Below, in pieces: positions 12,001 through 20,272 of a DNA stretch of 21,624 bases. The stretch lies in the NCBI GenBank assembly GCA_019693395.1, contig JAAMXP010001051.1, forward strand, positions 1-21,624, read 5' to 3'. Position numbers and translations under genes: made by a program. The first letter of the stretch is position 1; each line of letters starts with the position of its first letter. A model generated the notes under the pieces. It ran no database searches, was not told where the DNA came from, and worked only from the letters and a program-made list of their open reading frames with translations. This DNA comes from Ettlia oleoabundans (taxonomy: Eukaryota > Chlorophyta > Chlorophyceae > Chlamydomonadales).

Positions 12001-15000
12001 ACCATCATTCAAACAGTCCAAGACACAAACCTGGCACTGCTGGTTAGCTTTGCAGGCAGATGCAGAAGAGAGGGACTGGCAAGTGTCGGCACCCCACTGC
12101 AGATATAGGGACAGCAGGCAAGGGACAGCAGACACGATGTGTCAGCATAACACAAGGACGGATGCACTCCTGTCTAATTACTCAAGACTTTGTTAGCGAT
12201 CCCGTGAAAGTTCCAGGAAATAGCAGGATGGTCACCAACCCCCTCATTTTTTACCGAGGGCCAGCAGTAGGAGCTGGCAGTGCACCCAGGCAGTTCTTCG
12301 CAGCTGGAGGTCGATTGTGGAGTGAGCCCCCCGATTTCCAGCGCAGTTGACAGGTAGGAGTCGGGAGGCAGCTGAGCACAGCACGAGTCAGAGGGATTGC
12401 AGCCGTAGCGCCACCGCAGCTGCTGGCGCAGGCTGCAGTGAGGGCGTGATGAAGCGTGCAAAATGGTGAGAAGTGCTGAACGTTGACAAGACGGGCCATG
12501 AAGTGAGGGTATGTTGCCAGTCGAACATCAAACAATGTCCTGCTTTGCATGACACCAGCACCAAATTTGCCCTCACTTGTCAGCGGAACTGCCGCCGTAT
12601 TGGCTTGTTTCGAAGCACAGCTGACTCAGGCCGCTTGCACCCTGAAGCACTCCTGCTGTGGCAAGGTCCTTGTAAGCGGACAGCAAGGTGGTGCAGAAGC
12701 CGCAATCCAAGCTGGTGCTGTTGCCGGCGCCGTAGCCCTCATCACTCTGCGGCGGCAGCAGTACAGGAACAAATGTTGACTCGAGCACAGTGTAGTGCCA
12801 CACGCAGGTGCAGCAGCGTCTAAGCAAGTGATTTACTACCGCAGGTGTGCAAATTAAATGCCTCACCTGGCAGAGGCTTTCCGCCAGTTCCTGGCAGGTT
12901 GCTGCAGCGCTGGCAGCCAAAGCAGAGGCATTGAGCGTGGAGAAGGCATTGCAGCGTGCCTTCACGGCGTTCAGGCGAGACATTGTGCTGCTGCACTGCG
13001 AGAAGGCCGAATCCTCAATGTCTGCACAATGAGGCAGCAGGGCAGGGGAATGATAAAATGACTCAAGAGGTTCTGGGCAGCCCTACAGGCAACTTATGTG
13101 CAAGTTAGACACAGCAATGGCTGCGCACGTCCCGACAGTACGCACTGGAGCTGCAGCCGTAGCCGTTGTTGTATTTCCTCTGGTACTTGATGCTTGCCAC
13201 GGTCTCCGACATGGCAGTCAGGCAGGTGCTGCAGGCAGGGCTGCTATCGCTGGTGCCAGTGCACATGCCCATGCTCTGGCACACCTGCAGGCGTGACAGT
13301 CCAGGTTTGGGGCGGGATCACTAGCATTGAACATGACGGGTTCATCATGCTGGCTGGCTTTCCACCAGCAAGGTAGGGAGGCAGAGCATAGAGGCTGCTT
13401 CACTCTCCCAAACAATGTGAGGCATACCTGAGCCAGAGGGATGGGTGCGTCGCCATCGCCACCGGGTGCCACCAGCTGCCTTACCAGCGGGCCGCAGGCG
13501 GGCAGAGCGGCACTTCGCTGCAGGCACCAGTGGTCGTTCTCGCTGCACTGCTGGCGCTGGCAGGAGGCGCTCCAGCGGCAGCCGGAAAGGGTGGAGCAGG
13601 ATGCGCTGTCTGGTGCCATGCACTGTGGGTAGCCGCTCATCATGCAGTACCCGGAGCTTGGGCCTGGGGCTGGGCCTGGAGCCGCACTGCTGTTGTAGCG
13701 GTGGGAGTCGTAGTAGTGCTGAGATTCGGGGTAGTAGTGGGTGGCGTTGTGATACACAGCGTCAGGGTTGTAGTAGGTATCATTGTAATACCCACCATCA
13801 GGGTTGTAATACGTCTCGTTGTAGTGGACAGGCTGAGGGTACTCGTCAAACTCTCTGCAGGGTGGGCAAGGCAGGAGAGCAGGGAAACATAAAGACCAGA
13901 GCTATTTCAGTGCTTCACACCACTGCCACAGGCGCCTTAAGCCAGGCAGCCCACAGAAAACGGGCGCTCAAGCAAGGCTCATGTTGGTTGGTAGGGGAAA
14001 CATTAGCTGTCCTGATAGGCACCACACATGCCGCAAGCCAACGCACCCGTGTTCAAATAGATGAGGCAGCTTGGCATAGCAGACGGAGGCGGCTGCACTT
14101 GCCGGGTCTGAGCGCATGAAGGGTTCTGTGGTGTTCAGGAAGCAATCTTCAGGCTGGCCCAGCAGGGCGCAAGGCTGGCGTGTGTTGTTCATCAGGTGTT
14201 GGCTTTCAGCCACAACAGACTGCATGCCAACAAGAAAGCAGGTGGCCGGGGCGTGGAGGGCTGCAACACAAGCAGCAGACAACCAAAGCAGGCATGAGAG
14301 ACCCCTTGGCTCCTGCACCAGGGGCTTTCGTCCCTGAGGCAATCTGACCTTCACAACAGGGCACAAGGCCGCAGCCATGGGGTGGCTGATTGTGAGCAGG
14401 AAGTCAAAGTGCTTGCCAATCCACAGCACCCCCTCCAGCATCGTGGGGCAAGCGGCACCAAAGGCCTCGATGCCACTGGGGCCCACAGCAAGCAGCAGCC
14501 CCGCCAGGTCGATGCCGGTCTCATTTATGAACATGGGCAGGAAATCTGCAGGCAGAGGATTGAGAAAAGGTTCCATGTGAGACATTTGCTGGCGATGGTG
14601 GCAGCCTCCTGCCCAATCCTGTTGGGGGTGGCAGCTCAGAGAGTTTCACATATGCCCCCTGCAGGCGGACTGGTATGCCTCACAGTCAAGAGAGCATGTC
14701 ACCTTCGACCAGATCGCCACATGTCGTGCAGGGCTCCAGCAGCATGCCAAACTTCTCCAGCATGAGGTCAGTGAGGTTGAGCAGCTCGGGCAGGTAGGTT
14801 GGGGAGCACAGGCCTGACAACTCACACACGCTGCACATCTCAGGACACGGTGAAACTTTGCGGGGGGCAGGCTGGCATGGATGGCAAACTCAACTTTGTG
14901 GCCTGATTATCACATTCCTGGTTTACATGCAGCCAAGCGCAGGTGAGATAGAGCAGAGCAGCAAAGTGGCATGCCCCACCTGTGCGTGTTGTTGGACATG

Positions 15001-17356
15001 GTTTGCAACAGGTCTGTGAGCGCCAAGCAAAGGGGGCGAGGGGCTCCAGCATGCAGCAGAGCGTCGGCGATGGGTGGTGTGAGCACATCAAAGAGCCCAT
15101 GGCCGCTGCGTTCAGGGTCGTTCCACCAGCGATAGGTTTCATTTGAGAAGTAGCCGGGGGGGAACTCGGGGACATGCCAGATCTGCAACAGGGCCATCAG
15201 TGGCAAGGCATGGCAGTGGTTCAAGGTTGGGAAAACAGGCTGAACCAACATTTTAACATAAGATGACTAGTATTGGGTAGGGAAAATTGGGCAGGGTTAT
15301 CTCGTGCCTGTATTTCCCATACCAACACCTGCCAGGGAGCAGCGCCAGGGGTGTAGGGGCGGCTAGGGCCTGGAGCAAGAGCGTGTGGGTAAGGCCAGGG
15401 GTGGCTAGGGCTTCGTGTTGAGTTGCTGTGGTAATCGGGCATGGGGCTGGAGTGCCACATGCCGTTGCCATTGCTAGAGGTGGTGACCCAGAAGCAGCCT
15501 GAGTCCGCCATTGCTGAGCAGGAGTTGTGATCCACCTGCAGACCAAGAGACACCAGCAGGCCAGCACAGCGGGTTGACTTTGTGGCTACAAGACCAGACA
15601 GAGCGGAATACCAGCTGGACGAAAGGGCTTGAAGGTTGCCCGTCAGTACCAAGGGAAACACTCCACAGATTGGCCTATGGCAGCCATGCTATGCACACCT
15701 GGCGTGAGCACAGGTTATAGTCGGGCTGACAGCCGCTGCTGTAGTAGTTGCAGGAGTCCTCTGGTGGAGAGTCCAGCACACAGGTGGAGAAGGAGTCGGC
15801 ACGGCGGCAGCACGGGTCCTGGCTGTAGCGGCAGGAGTCGACGTCGGAGGTGTCGTGGGGGTTGTAGGGCGATGGTGAATGGGGGTCTGAGCAGCGGTAG
15901 GTGGAAGTGTAGTTGCAGACCTGCAGTGCGGCACATGAGTGTGCGTATGGCATGTCACTCTGTGAAGTTTTGGCAAGGTATGCGTCAATCAGCAGGCCAT
16001 TGCAGCTGGGAATTTCCAGGGCTGCTCGCTCTTCGAAACCAAGCACACCATCCGTGCATACCACTCACCTTGGCACCACCTTCAGTCAGTGTCGCATTGC
16101 CGCACATGCTTTCATCAAGACCCTCGCACACGTTGGTTACGACACATCGTCCGCCGTTGGGCCAGCAGCTGGGGAAGTCATTTCCAATGCAGGATGACGC
16201 GATAGTGACAAACATTTCCTTGAACGCCTGCAGGGCAGGCGGCAAGGGGGGCAGCCAATTGGCAGGCTCAGGTCAGGGGAATGTGAATGCCACTGCAGTG
16301 CGTGGCCTGAGTTTCATTCTAATTGCATATCTTGAAGAACGTGGGCATGCGGTGTTTGCTGGCAAGACCTCGCTCACCGCCTGGCTGTCGGTCTCCCAGC
16401 AGACGCCATCAGCGTCGCAGGTGGAGAGCTGGCACACGGCGGCTGCGGCTTCTGTCACCACGCTGGAGCCCAACTGCAATAACATGTGAGACATCTAGGG
16501 CGGGCTGGGAGCAGGAAGGAGTTGGGGTGACGAGCAGTTTGGCAGCCAGGCAGCGTAGGTTTCCGCCACTCAGCCACCCATTCAAGCACGTGCTGTCAAC
16601 TGCACTGGCTGGCCCTGGCCCAAGCGCCCACCTTGGTCAGGTGGTCACGGCAGGTTGCTGGGCAGGTTTCATTGCGGGAGACGTCGCCGCAGGCGCGCTC
16701 CACGGCGGACAAGTTGAAAGCCGCGGGCCAGCTGACTGTGGCCAGCTCCTCCGGGGACACATCAGCTGCAACGGTAGTGGAAGCCAAGGCGTGGCCACTG
16801 GGCAGTGAGTCAAGAGACTGAGATGACTGGGTCAAAACTCGAGGAGCGTGCAGTATTTAACAATGTCCAAAGGGCGACTGACAGGGGCTTTGTGCTTGTC
16901 ATCTCACCATGGTGCATTTCGGCAAAACTGCCCGCGGTCTGCCACTCGCAGTGAGCCGACGTGGTGCATGCAGTCTTGCTGGTGAAAGAAGCGCATGCCT
17001 TGTTGGCTTCCTTCCTGCACAACCGAGGTTGCCGGGATCGCTTACAACAAGGACCAAGAGGCAGAACCACAGCAGTGAAAGGCAAGGACGGATCCGCCCA
17101 ACTTGCCGGCAAAGTGCGCCGCCCCAGGGGAGGGCCCCACCTGAGGGTGCACTCGTTTTCGCTCCAGCAATGAGAATGTTCCACGGCGCACCCTGTAGGC
17201 ATATGTAGACCGGTCAGCCGACGTGCTCTGAAGAACTCGAAACTGAATGCGCTTTAGGCATGACCGCACCAGTCGCGATTCCTCACCCGCGCACTCACCT
17301 GAGGCAATTGAGGCCGCCAGGCATAGAGCCAACAAGACCCAGCCGGCTTCGCGCAT
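2625..17356 (-). CDS. Giant single-pass membrane glycoprotein: Cys-rich repeats, REJ/PKD-like region, GPS-like and SEA-like modules
   Basis: I read 46 exons in one frame-consistent chain: 17299-17356, 17141-17192, 16908-17014, 16632-16765, 16378-16473, 16069-16227, 15699-15920, 15329-15535, 14980-15182, 14703-14830, 14349-14545, 14047-14219, 13428-13854, 13129-13284, 12867-12995, 12577-12746, 12255-12432, 12031-12096, 11790-11865, 11569-11642, 11290-11453, 11049-11149, 10358-10908, 10100-10206, 9844-10006, 9607-9722, 9377-9496, 9162-9266, 8787-8991, 8338-8641, 7975-8112, 7803-7891, 7514-7666, 7302-7418, 6937-7159, 6274-6807, 5817-6116, 5609-5670, 5189-5446, 4809-4968, 4443-4604, 4159-4259, 3749-3955, 3396-3566, 3003-3237 and 2625-2839. 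The sum is 8073 nt, or 2690 residues plus TGA. Start 17356 was chosen because it begins a signal peptide; an in-frame ATG at 17539 would bury it. Intron 28 needs a GC donor. Less certain joins are 14/15, 35/36 and 39/40. The architecture suggests a cell-surface adhesion or recognition receptor; the ligand is unknown. REJ-type ectodomains occur in polycystin-1 and sea-urchin sperm receptors. It could instead be two genes if one junction is wrong, though no internal start with a second signal peptide was seen. Confidence 0.82.
3003..3566 (-). other. SEA-like membrane-proximal domain (exons 44-45, residues about 2485-2609)
   Basis: Two exons encode an alternating strand/helix unit: TVPQIFFTARL, then a helix (FTNTVQQLYIAALQAA), then strands VSTLVLLTNIRSGSVVV and TTIRVLVR, a second helix (AAADSLASTL) and a last strand WGEVTVSG. 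This order and the I-x-x-GS-V-V hairpin match the ferredoxin-like SEA fold that often sits next to the membrane in surface glycoproteins. It directly precedes the transmembrane helix. Homology was judged from the secondary-structure pattern, so an unrelated alpha/beta domain is possible. Confidence 0.5.
3749..4259 (-). other. GPS-like motif without canonical cleavage residues (exons 42-43, residues about 2382-2484)
   Basis: The segment around LNNAYDAGQ, MCLRLDSSGYW, RSDAIQLTS and AAHCALSNLNNQQVVVV has the order of a GAIN/GPS domain: C, then an aromatic Trp, then a second C followed by beta strand residues. In canonical GPS motifs the second cysteine cluster leads to His-Leu-Ser/Thr, where autoproteolysis occurs. 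Here the matching position reads N-L-N, so the catalytic His and the Ser/Thr nucleophile are not evident. A low-complexity Pro/Ser linker (about ETPSSPSPSPSS) follows. The module is therefore probably structural and uncleaved, but the assignment is moderate. Confidence 0.5.
3761..3784. repeat. GGGGCT hexanucleotide repeat inside exon 43
   Basis: About four copies of a GGGGCT-type unit on plus (AGCCCC on minus) encode the Pro/Ser linker after the GPS-like motif. Because the unit is six bases, copy-number change would keep the frame and alter linker length only. Confidence 0.7.
4443..8641 (-). other. REJ/PKD-like extracellular region (exons 30-41, residues about 1549-2381)
   Basis: This 830-residue region reads like the REJ (receptor for egg jelly) module of polycystin-1. 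Four strand motifs recur: VTYSWDF (exon 30), VSYSWAE (exon 32), FRYSWDC (exon 34) and TTFSWTS (exon 36). They are accompanied by PKD/REJ-like phrases such as YTVRLTVENWL, MIAIVGGSAQEF, SGSGSLDPDDAA and LLPAGDTLYTITLTA. The later part (exons 37-41) is Ala-rich and helical, as in REJ C-terminal regions, for example AAQQVTASDINDIGDNLTTA and LLDAQEDPKVAAQALAAL. The assignment is by motif pattern only. The exon 35/36 join (6937 to 6807) has an alternative phase-consistent placement, as does the exon 40 acceptor (4968 or 4950). Confidence 0.7.
5681..5717. repeat. 15-bp tandem repeat in an intron of the giant gene
   Basis: The unit GGCACAGTGATGGTG occurs twice plus a partial third copy. It lies in the intron between exons 37 and 38, 10 bp upstream of the exon 38 acceptor in transcript direction. 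It is short and shows no coding role. Confidence 0.8.
8707..8726. repeat. Short ATGTGC repeat in an intron
   Basis: Three and a third copies of the hexamer ATGTGC lie in the intron between exons 29 and 30 of the giant gene. It is a simple-sequence tract with no evident function. Confidence 0.7.
8787..9266 (-). other. Beta-sandwich-like segment at the start of the REJ-like half (exons 28-29)
   Basis: Residues about 1445-1548 open with GAPSLVSAALSNDGRQITIT and continue FDQD, a pattern of alternating hydrophobic strands ending in an FD turn. The second part contains LVAYLGWGATIVPDEAITL. Together these resemble the Ig/cadherin-like unit that often precedes REJ repeats in large algal surface proteins. 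The cysteine density drops sharply here, marking the change from disulfide repeats to beta-rich domains. The intron between the two exons (8992-9161) appears to use a GC donor. Confidence 0.55.
9377..13854 (-). other. Main Cys/Trp-rich repeat region (exons 13-27, residues about 579-1445)
   Basis: After the Tyr-rich repeat, exons 13-27 encode the densest cysteine region. Exon 23 (10358-10908) alone has 23 cysteines in about 184 residues. A loose motif recurs: CSTLSGCRW (exon 13), CEELPGCTASSYCW (exon 17), CELSSSCSW (exon 22), CSSTPGCASSGWC and CTGLAGCRW (exon 23). Between copies are helical Cys-poor parts such as CRTCRECLQGVSGF. The exon chain is phase-consistent. The 14/15 join (13129 to 12995) is canonical and in phase as drawn. 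However, an adjacent in-frame stretch at 12996-13021, reading IEDSAFSQ, looks coding and may be retained in a way I could not resolve. The repeats are PSI-like in spacing; exact family unknown. Confidence 0.7.
13695..13823 (-). repeat. 36-nt tandem repeat encoding a 12-residue Tyr/Asn glyco-repeat
   Basis: Within exon 13 the protein repeats every 12 residues from residue 590: YNETYYNPDGGY, YNDTYYNPDAVY, HNATHYYPESQH, then a degenerate copy YYDSHRYNSS. The first three copies (13716-13823) each carry an N-x-T sequon at residues 591, 603 and 615, exactly 12 apart. Fourteen tyrosines fall within residues 584-632. A short Pro/Gly linker (PGPAPGP) follows before the Cys-rich module resumes. Evenly spaced glycans and tyrosine pairs suggest a stalk or a cross-linkable wall-contact segment; that function is inference. 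Confidence 0.85.
14047..15535 (-). other. Pro-rich insert and second Cys/helical segment (exons 8-12, residues about 277-578)
   Basis: Exon 8 opens with VDHNSCSAMADSGCFW and then becomes Pro/Ser/His/Tyr-rich, with stretches such as PSHPWPYPHALAPGPSRPY. This composition resembles algal hydroxyproline-rich extracellular linkers. Exon 9 carries FSNETYRWW with an Asn-glycosylation sequon. Exons 10-12 return to widely spaced cysteines in Leu-rich, probably helical, segments (for example LMLEKFGMLLEPCTTCGDL and GIEAFGAACPTMLEGV) with further sequons NLT, NET, NNT and NTT. The exon 11/12 junction was placed at the CAG before SVVAESQ because phase 0 matches there. Confidence 0.65.
15699..17192 (-). 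other. N-terminal Cys-rich segment (exons 2-7, residues about 20-276)
   Basis: Exons 2-7 encode an extracellular Cys-rich segment. Spaced cysteines occur with Trp in motifs such as ACTTSAHCEW (exon 3), CDADGVCWE (exon 5), FPSCWPNGGRC (exon 6) and CRYSQDPCCRR (exon 7). Alternating Cys-poor stretches look helical, for example the segment around AFKEMFVTIASSC. The spacing of a Cys, a short run, and then C-x-W recalls PSI-type (plexin/semaphorin/integrin) modules, but I cannot establish homology by eye. Disulfide bonding and secretion are inferred from the cysteine density and the signal peptide. Confidence 0.7.
17299..17356 (-). other. Signal peptide exon (exon 1) of the giant gene
   Basis: Exon 1 encodes 19 residues plus one base. 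It begins MREAGWVLLALCLAASIAS, a short charged start followed by a hydrophobic core rich in Leu and Ala and a small-residue end, which is the pattern of a secretory signal peptide. Cleavage is likely near residues 19-20, just before the first Cys-rich segment (CAVEHSHC). The donor is GTGAGT. This is the main reason for choosing the start codon at 17356. Confidence 0.85.
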
Positions 17357-18283
17357 CGCAGCGCCAGTCGCGGAGACTGTCCGATAGGGAGGTTGACCTG
17401 CTGCCTGGTTGGGTTCCGCGATGGCGGAGGGGGCTCGCACAGCTACCACGGGTCTGCAGTAAGGAAGGATGGGAGCGATCAAGTCACAATCAAAGGCTAC
17501 GAGTAGATGCGGCCAGCCGTGCTCAGCATGCTGCCCCATGGCATTCGGTACCACAATGACGGCTGAAACCCTTGTCAAACAACACTACGCCTTTGTCGAA
17601 TGAGATCAAAAAAGGTAGCAACCGACGGTTTAGGCCTTACTGCATCACTCACCTCAATAGGAATGCTATGTGGCTGGGCATTGGGCCCAATAAGTGGAAG
17701 GGGTAATGCATGTGTCATTGATCTTGTTTGGCTGGCACCTGATATGTGGGCTGGCAGATATCCTGCAACCCAGGCAATAGCTTGCGCGTCAGCCCAGACC
17801 AATATGCGTTACCACACCATGAGTTTACTGGTGCAAGCATGCGAGCTTCAACGGGAAAATCCAGGAGTCCTGGATCCCACTTGCGCTAATGCCAGCACGC
17901 GCCAACCTCAACCCACCTGAATCGGCTTGAAGGCAGGCGATGTGACAGCCGCCCTAGCGAGAAGCGGGAGCTTCTGGCAGCGGATGCAGGGGTAGCTGCT
18001 CTGCAAGGCACACACGCAAGGGCAGCACTGGTGCCAGCGCGTCCCCAGAGACCCAAAATGAGCATGTACAGGAGCATATAGGTAAGTAAGAAGGTAATCC
18101 TGCACCAATGCAGTGGCCAACAGCTTGTGGCAAGCCCAAACACGGTAACTCATCAGCTGCATTGTGCTTTGTATCCTAAGAATATGGTTAAATTTGAAAA
18201 GCTGCCAGGCAGCGTACTTCAATCTGGCAAGCATTGACCGTCTGCTGCCTGCTAACCTTCGGTATATGTGACCACGCTGCAGC
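17357..18283. other. Gene-poor interval upstream of the giant gene
   Basis: About 930 bp separate the giant gene start from the glycosylase 3' end. Part must hold the promoter and 5' leader of the giant gene. On minus there are splice-like signals that could define leader introns: a donor GTGAGT with its GT at 17653-17654, and an acceptor CTTACTGCAG just upstream of about 17454. A weak two-exon open frame is listed separately. Nothing here shows a recognisable protein family, RNA gene or repeat. Confidence 0.5.
17715..18234 (-). CDS. Weak candidate two-exon gene, hypothetical
   Basis: An ATG at 18234 opens 106 codons to a donor at 17915-17916 (GTGGGT). Joining to an acceptor (GTTGCAG) before 17762 continues in phase for 15 codons to TGA at 17715, for 121 residues. 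The middle contains CCPCVCAL and YPCIRC, a cysteine cluster, but no family is recognised. Codon third positions are less GC-rich than in the neighbouring exons, which argues against coding. It may be non-coding leader DNA of the giant gene. Kept only because the phase and splice signals agree. Confidence 0.15.
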
Positions 18284-18288
18284 TTACA
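18284..18288 (-). terminator. Candidate TGTAA poly(A) signal for the glycosylase gene
   Basis: The minus strand reads TGTAA about 90 nt downstream of the glycosylase stop codon at 18379-18381. Both the motif and the distance fit green-algal 3' ends. An A/T-rich tract at about 18318-18340 lies between the stop and this signal. Confidence 0.5.
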
Positions 18289-18378
18289 AGCCCCCAATCA
18301 CAGCAGACAAGTGTTCAATTAAAACTAAAAAAAAAATTAGGTTGACAAATGGTAGATCCACTGCTGCTCACGTGATCA

Positions 18379-20272
18379 CTACTTCTTGGCCTTCTTGGCT
18401 TTAGGGTTGGAGGAGCGAGGGACGTCCACTTTCCACATGTAATAGGAACCGGCCGACCTGAAGGGGCGCCACCTCTCAGCCACCTTCTCCATCTCAGGTG
18501 GCCCCGGTAGATCCTGCAGCCACGGTACCACGTGGCAAAGGGTGGAACAAGTGAAGGCCAGGGTGTGACCAACAGCAACTGGCAGTTGCAAACCCCAAAC
18601 AGTCTGGATACACATAGTGCGGGACAGCCACCATTCGCCTACCACCCGCCACAAACTCCAAGCCAAGCATGCATGGTGAAAATCAATGCTTGCCTTGAGG
18701 CTGTATAGATGCTGCATGCCCCTGCGCACACCTAGGTCCCCAACAGGCAGCACATCCGGGCTGCCAAGATGAAACATTGCATGCTGCAGCAGAGGGTTTA
18801 GACAGCCAAACAGTGGCTCAGAACCAGCCACCGCCCATCCAGCAAAGGTGTAGCAGCATTGCAGCAGTGCATGCATGAATGCCTGCCCTTGTTCATGCGT
18901 TAGCCTAATGCAATTCACACATTCTCCCTCAGCCCCATGTAAAGCCGCCATACCACTGCTGCTCACCATGTGGCACGTCCCTGGAGCATCATAACATGCA
19001 GGGCACAGCAAATGAAAATAACAAGTAAGTAACGAACGTATAGAACACCTGCTATATCTTGCAACACAGCATGATAACTGACTCTGATGGCTGCCAGGTT
19101 GCACCCACGGGTGCCTGGGCAGCGGCAGTAGGCACTCACATTTGCCTATGCCCTTGACAGCACATAGTTCTACCTCCAACGTCTCTTCATCCATTCCTGC
19201 ACACCCAGGCATAATGCACAGATACATGGAAAGGGCAATGACGAGTGTCAGACAGCACGTCACCTGCCACCTCCAGGTCTGTGCTGGAAACCGGAAGGGG
19301 CACATCTCACCCGCAATTTTCTCATCAGACAGCCTTCCGTCCCTGAAGTGTTGGGCCAGGTCAAGCAGGTAGCCAGCCTTGCGCTCTGATAGACCCGCCT
19401 CTCGCAGCTTGGGCAGCGGCACCGCCAGCACTGCCTCAGGGGTCAGCGAGTCAGCGCAGGCGCAGGCTGCCAGCACGCGGCCATATATTTTTGCAGCTGC
19501 ACTAGTAGCTAGTTGCTGCAGGGAAGATTGCAGGACAAAGTATGTGGCAGGAGAGGAGCTGGGTTGGGCGGCCAAAGCATCAAGCAGGGGGGCGGCAATC
19601 CATGGCAGCGGAACAGAAAATGGGAGCAACCATGCAATGAACCTCCCTCAACAAGGCTAATAGCCTGGTGCATGGCAGATGGACCCACTGCCTGACCAGC
19701 TCACTTGAAAGATGATTGCCTTGGCCAGCGTGGCATGGTTGCTGCCTGTCTTGCGCAGCAGGCCGTCTGGCAGGCCCAGCTGCTGAATCAGCGGCGCCAG
19801 CTCTACAGGGGTGGCAGACAGGCGGCCCCATGGTATGTAAGCAGCTTACATGAGCAGAGCTGGAGGCAAAGCAGGACATGCAGTCTTTGCATTGGCATGA
19901 ACTGCGTTTTGGTAGCCTCGTTTATTGCTCACTTGGGTCGGCTTTCGCCAGGTAGTCACAGGCAGTTTGCAGCGAGGAGCTGGTGAAGCCCGCCGCTGCC
20001 AGTGGCATGTGGTCGATTGCGTCAGTGGCTGCCTCCACGTTGATACCGCCCCCCAGCAGCAGCGCAGGGATGCCAATGTCCTGGGGTGCTTTGCGAGGGG
20101 CACGCTGAGCCACGGCTGTTGGCGTGGCGCGCTTGGAGGTGCTACCCTCCTTATCCGCCGTCACTGCTGCCGCATGCTGCAGGCCCCTGCTTTTTGCCCC
20201 GGTTTGGCTGTCGTCGCCGCCCTTCGGCATGCCATGTACCACTTGAGGCGCCTTTCGCTTTCGCAGCAGCAT
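18379..20272 (-). CDS. AlkA/MAG-type DNA-3-methyladenine glycosylase (HhH-GPD superfamily)
   Basis: This enzyme excises alkylated purines such as 3-methyladenine from DNA to start base-excision repair. Exons on minus: 19933-20272, 19705-19802, 19311-19515, 19140-19196, 18967-18980, 18694-18783 and 18379-18513. The sum is 939 nt, or 312 residues plus TAG. Family marks in order: LAKADPKLAPLI (about 109-120), AKAIIFQQLA (140-149), a long helix region LSERKAGYLLDLAQH, the helix-hairpin-helix VKGIGKWT (228-235), SPDVLPVGDLGVRRG (246-260) with the expected catalytic Asp at 254, and the C-terminal WRPFRSAGSYYMWKV. The first 80 residues are a basic low-complexity extension (RKRK near the start). With the KAKKAKK end, this suggests nuclear targeting. 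The final intron (18514-18693) uses a GC donor, and exon 5 has 14 nt. An upstream in-frame ATG at 20386 could add an organellar presequence. The helicase gene diverges from its 5' end. Confidence 0.92.
18967..18980 (-). other. 14-nt microexon of the glycosylase gene
   Basis: The 14 bases supply the last two bases of the Trp codon and the residues T-C-H-M. They complete the helix-hairpin-helix reading GIGKWTCHM before the next exon begins HAMFHLG. Flanking signals are ...CTCCAG before and GTGAGC after. Without this exon the reading frame breaks and the Trp of the conserved motif is lost, so family conservation supports it strongly. Confidence 0.85.

Noticed and set aside
13445..14119. 224-codon open frame on the plus strand, Arg/Ser/Cys-rich
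   Set aside because: It is antisense to exon 13 and the adjacent intron and shows no recognisable domain. The minus-strand model is supported by phase across many exons.
15629..16489. 286-codon open frame on the plus strand
   Set aside because: It lies opposite exons 5-7 of the giant gene and crosses their introns. Its composition is Arg/Ser/Pro-rich with no family motif, as expected of the antisense of Cys-rich GC-rich exons.
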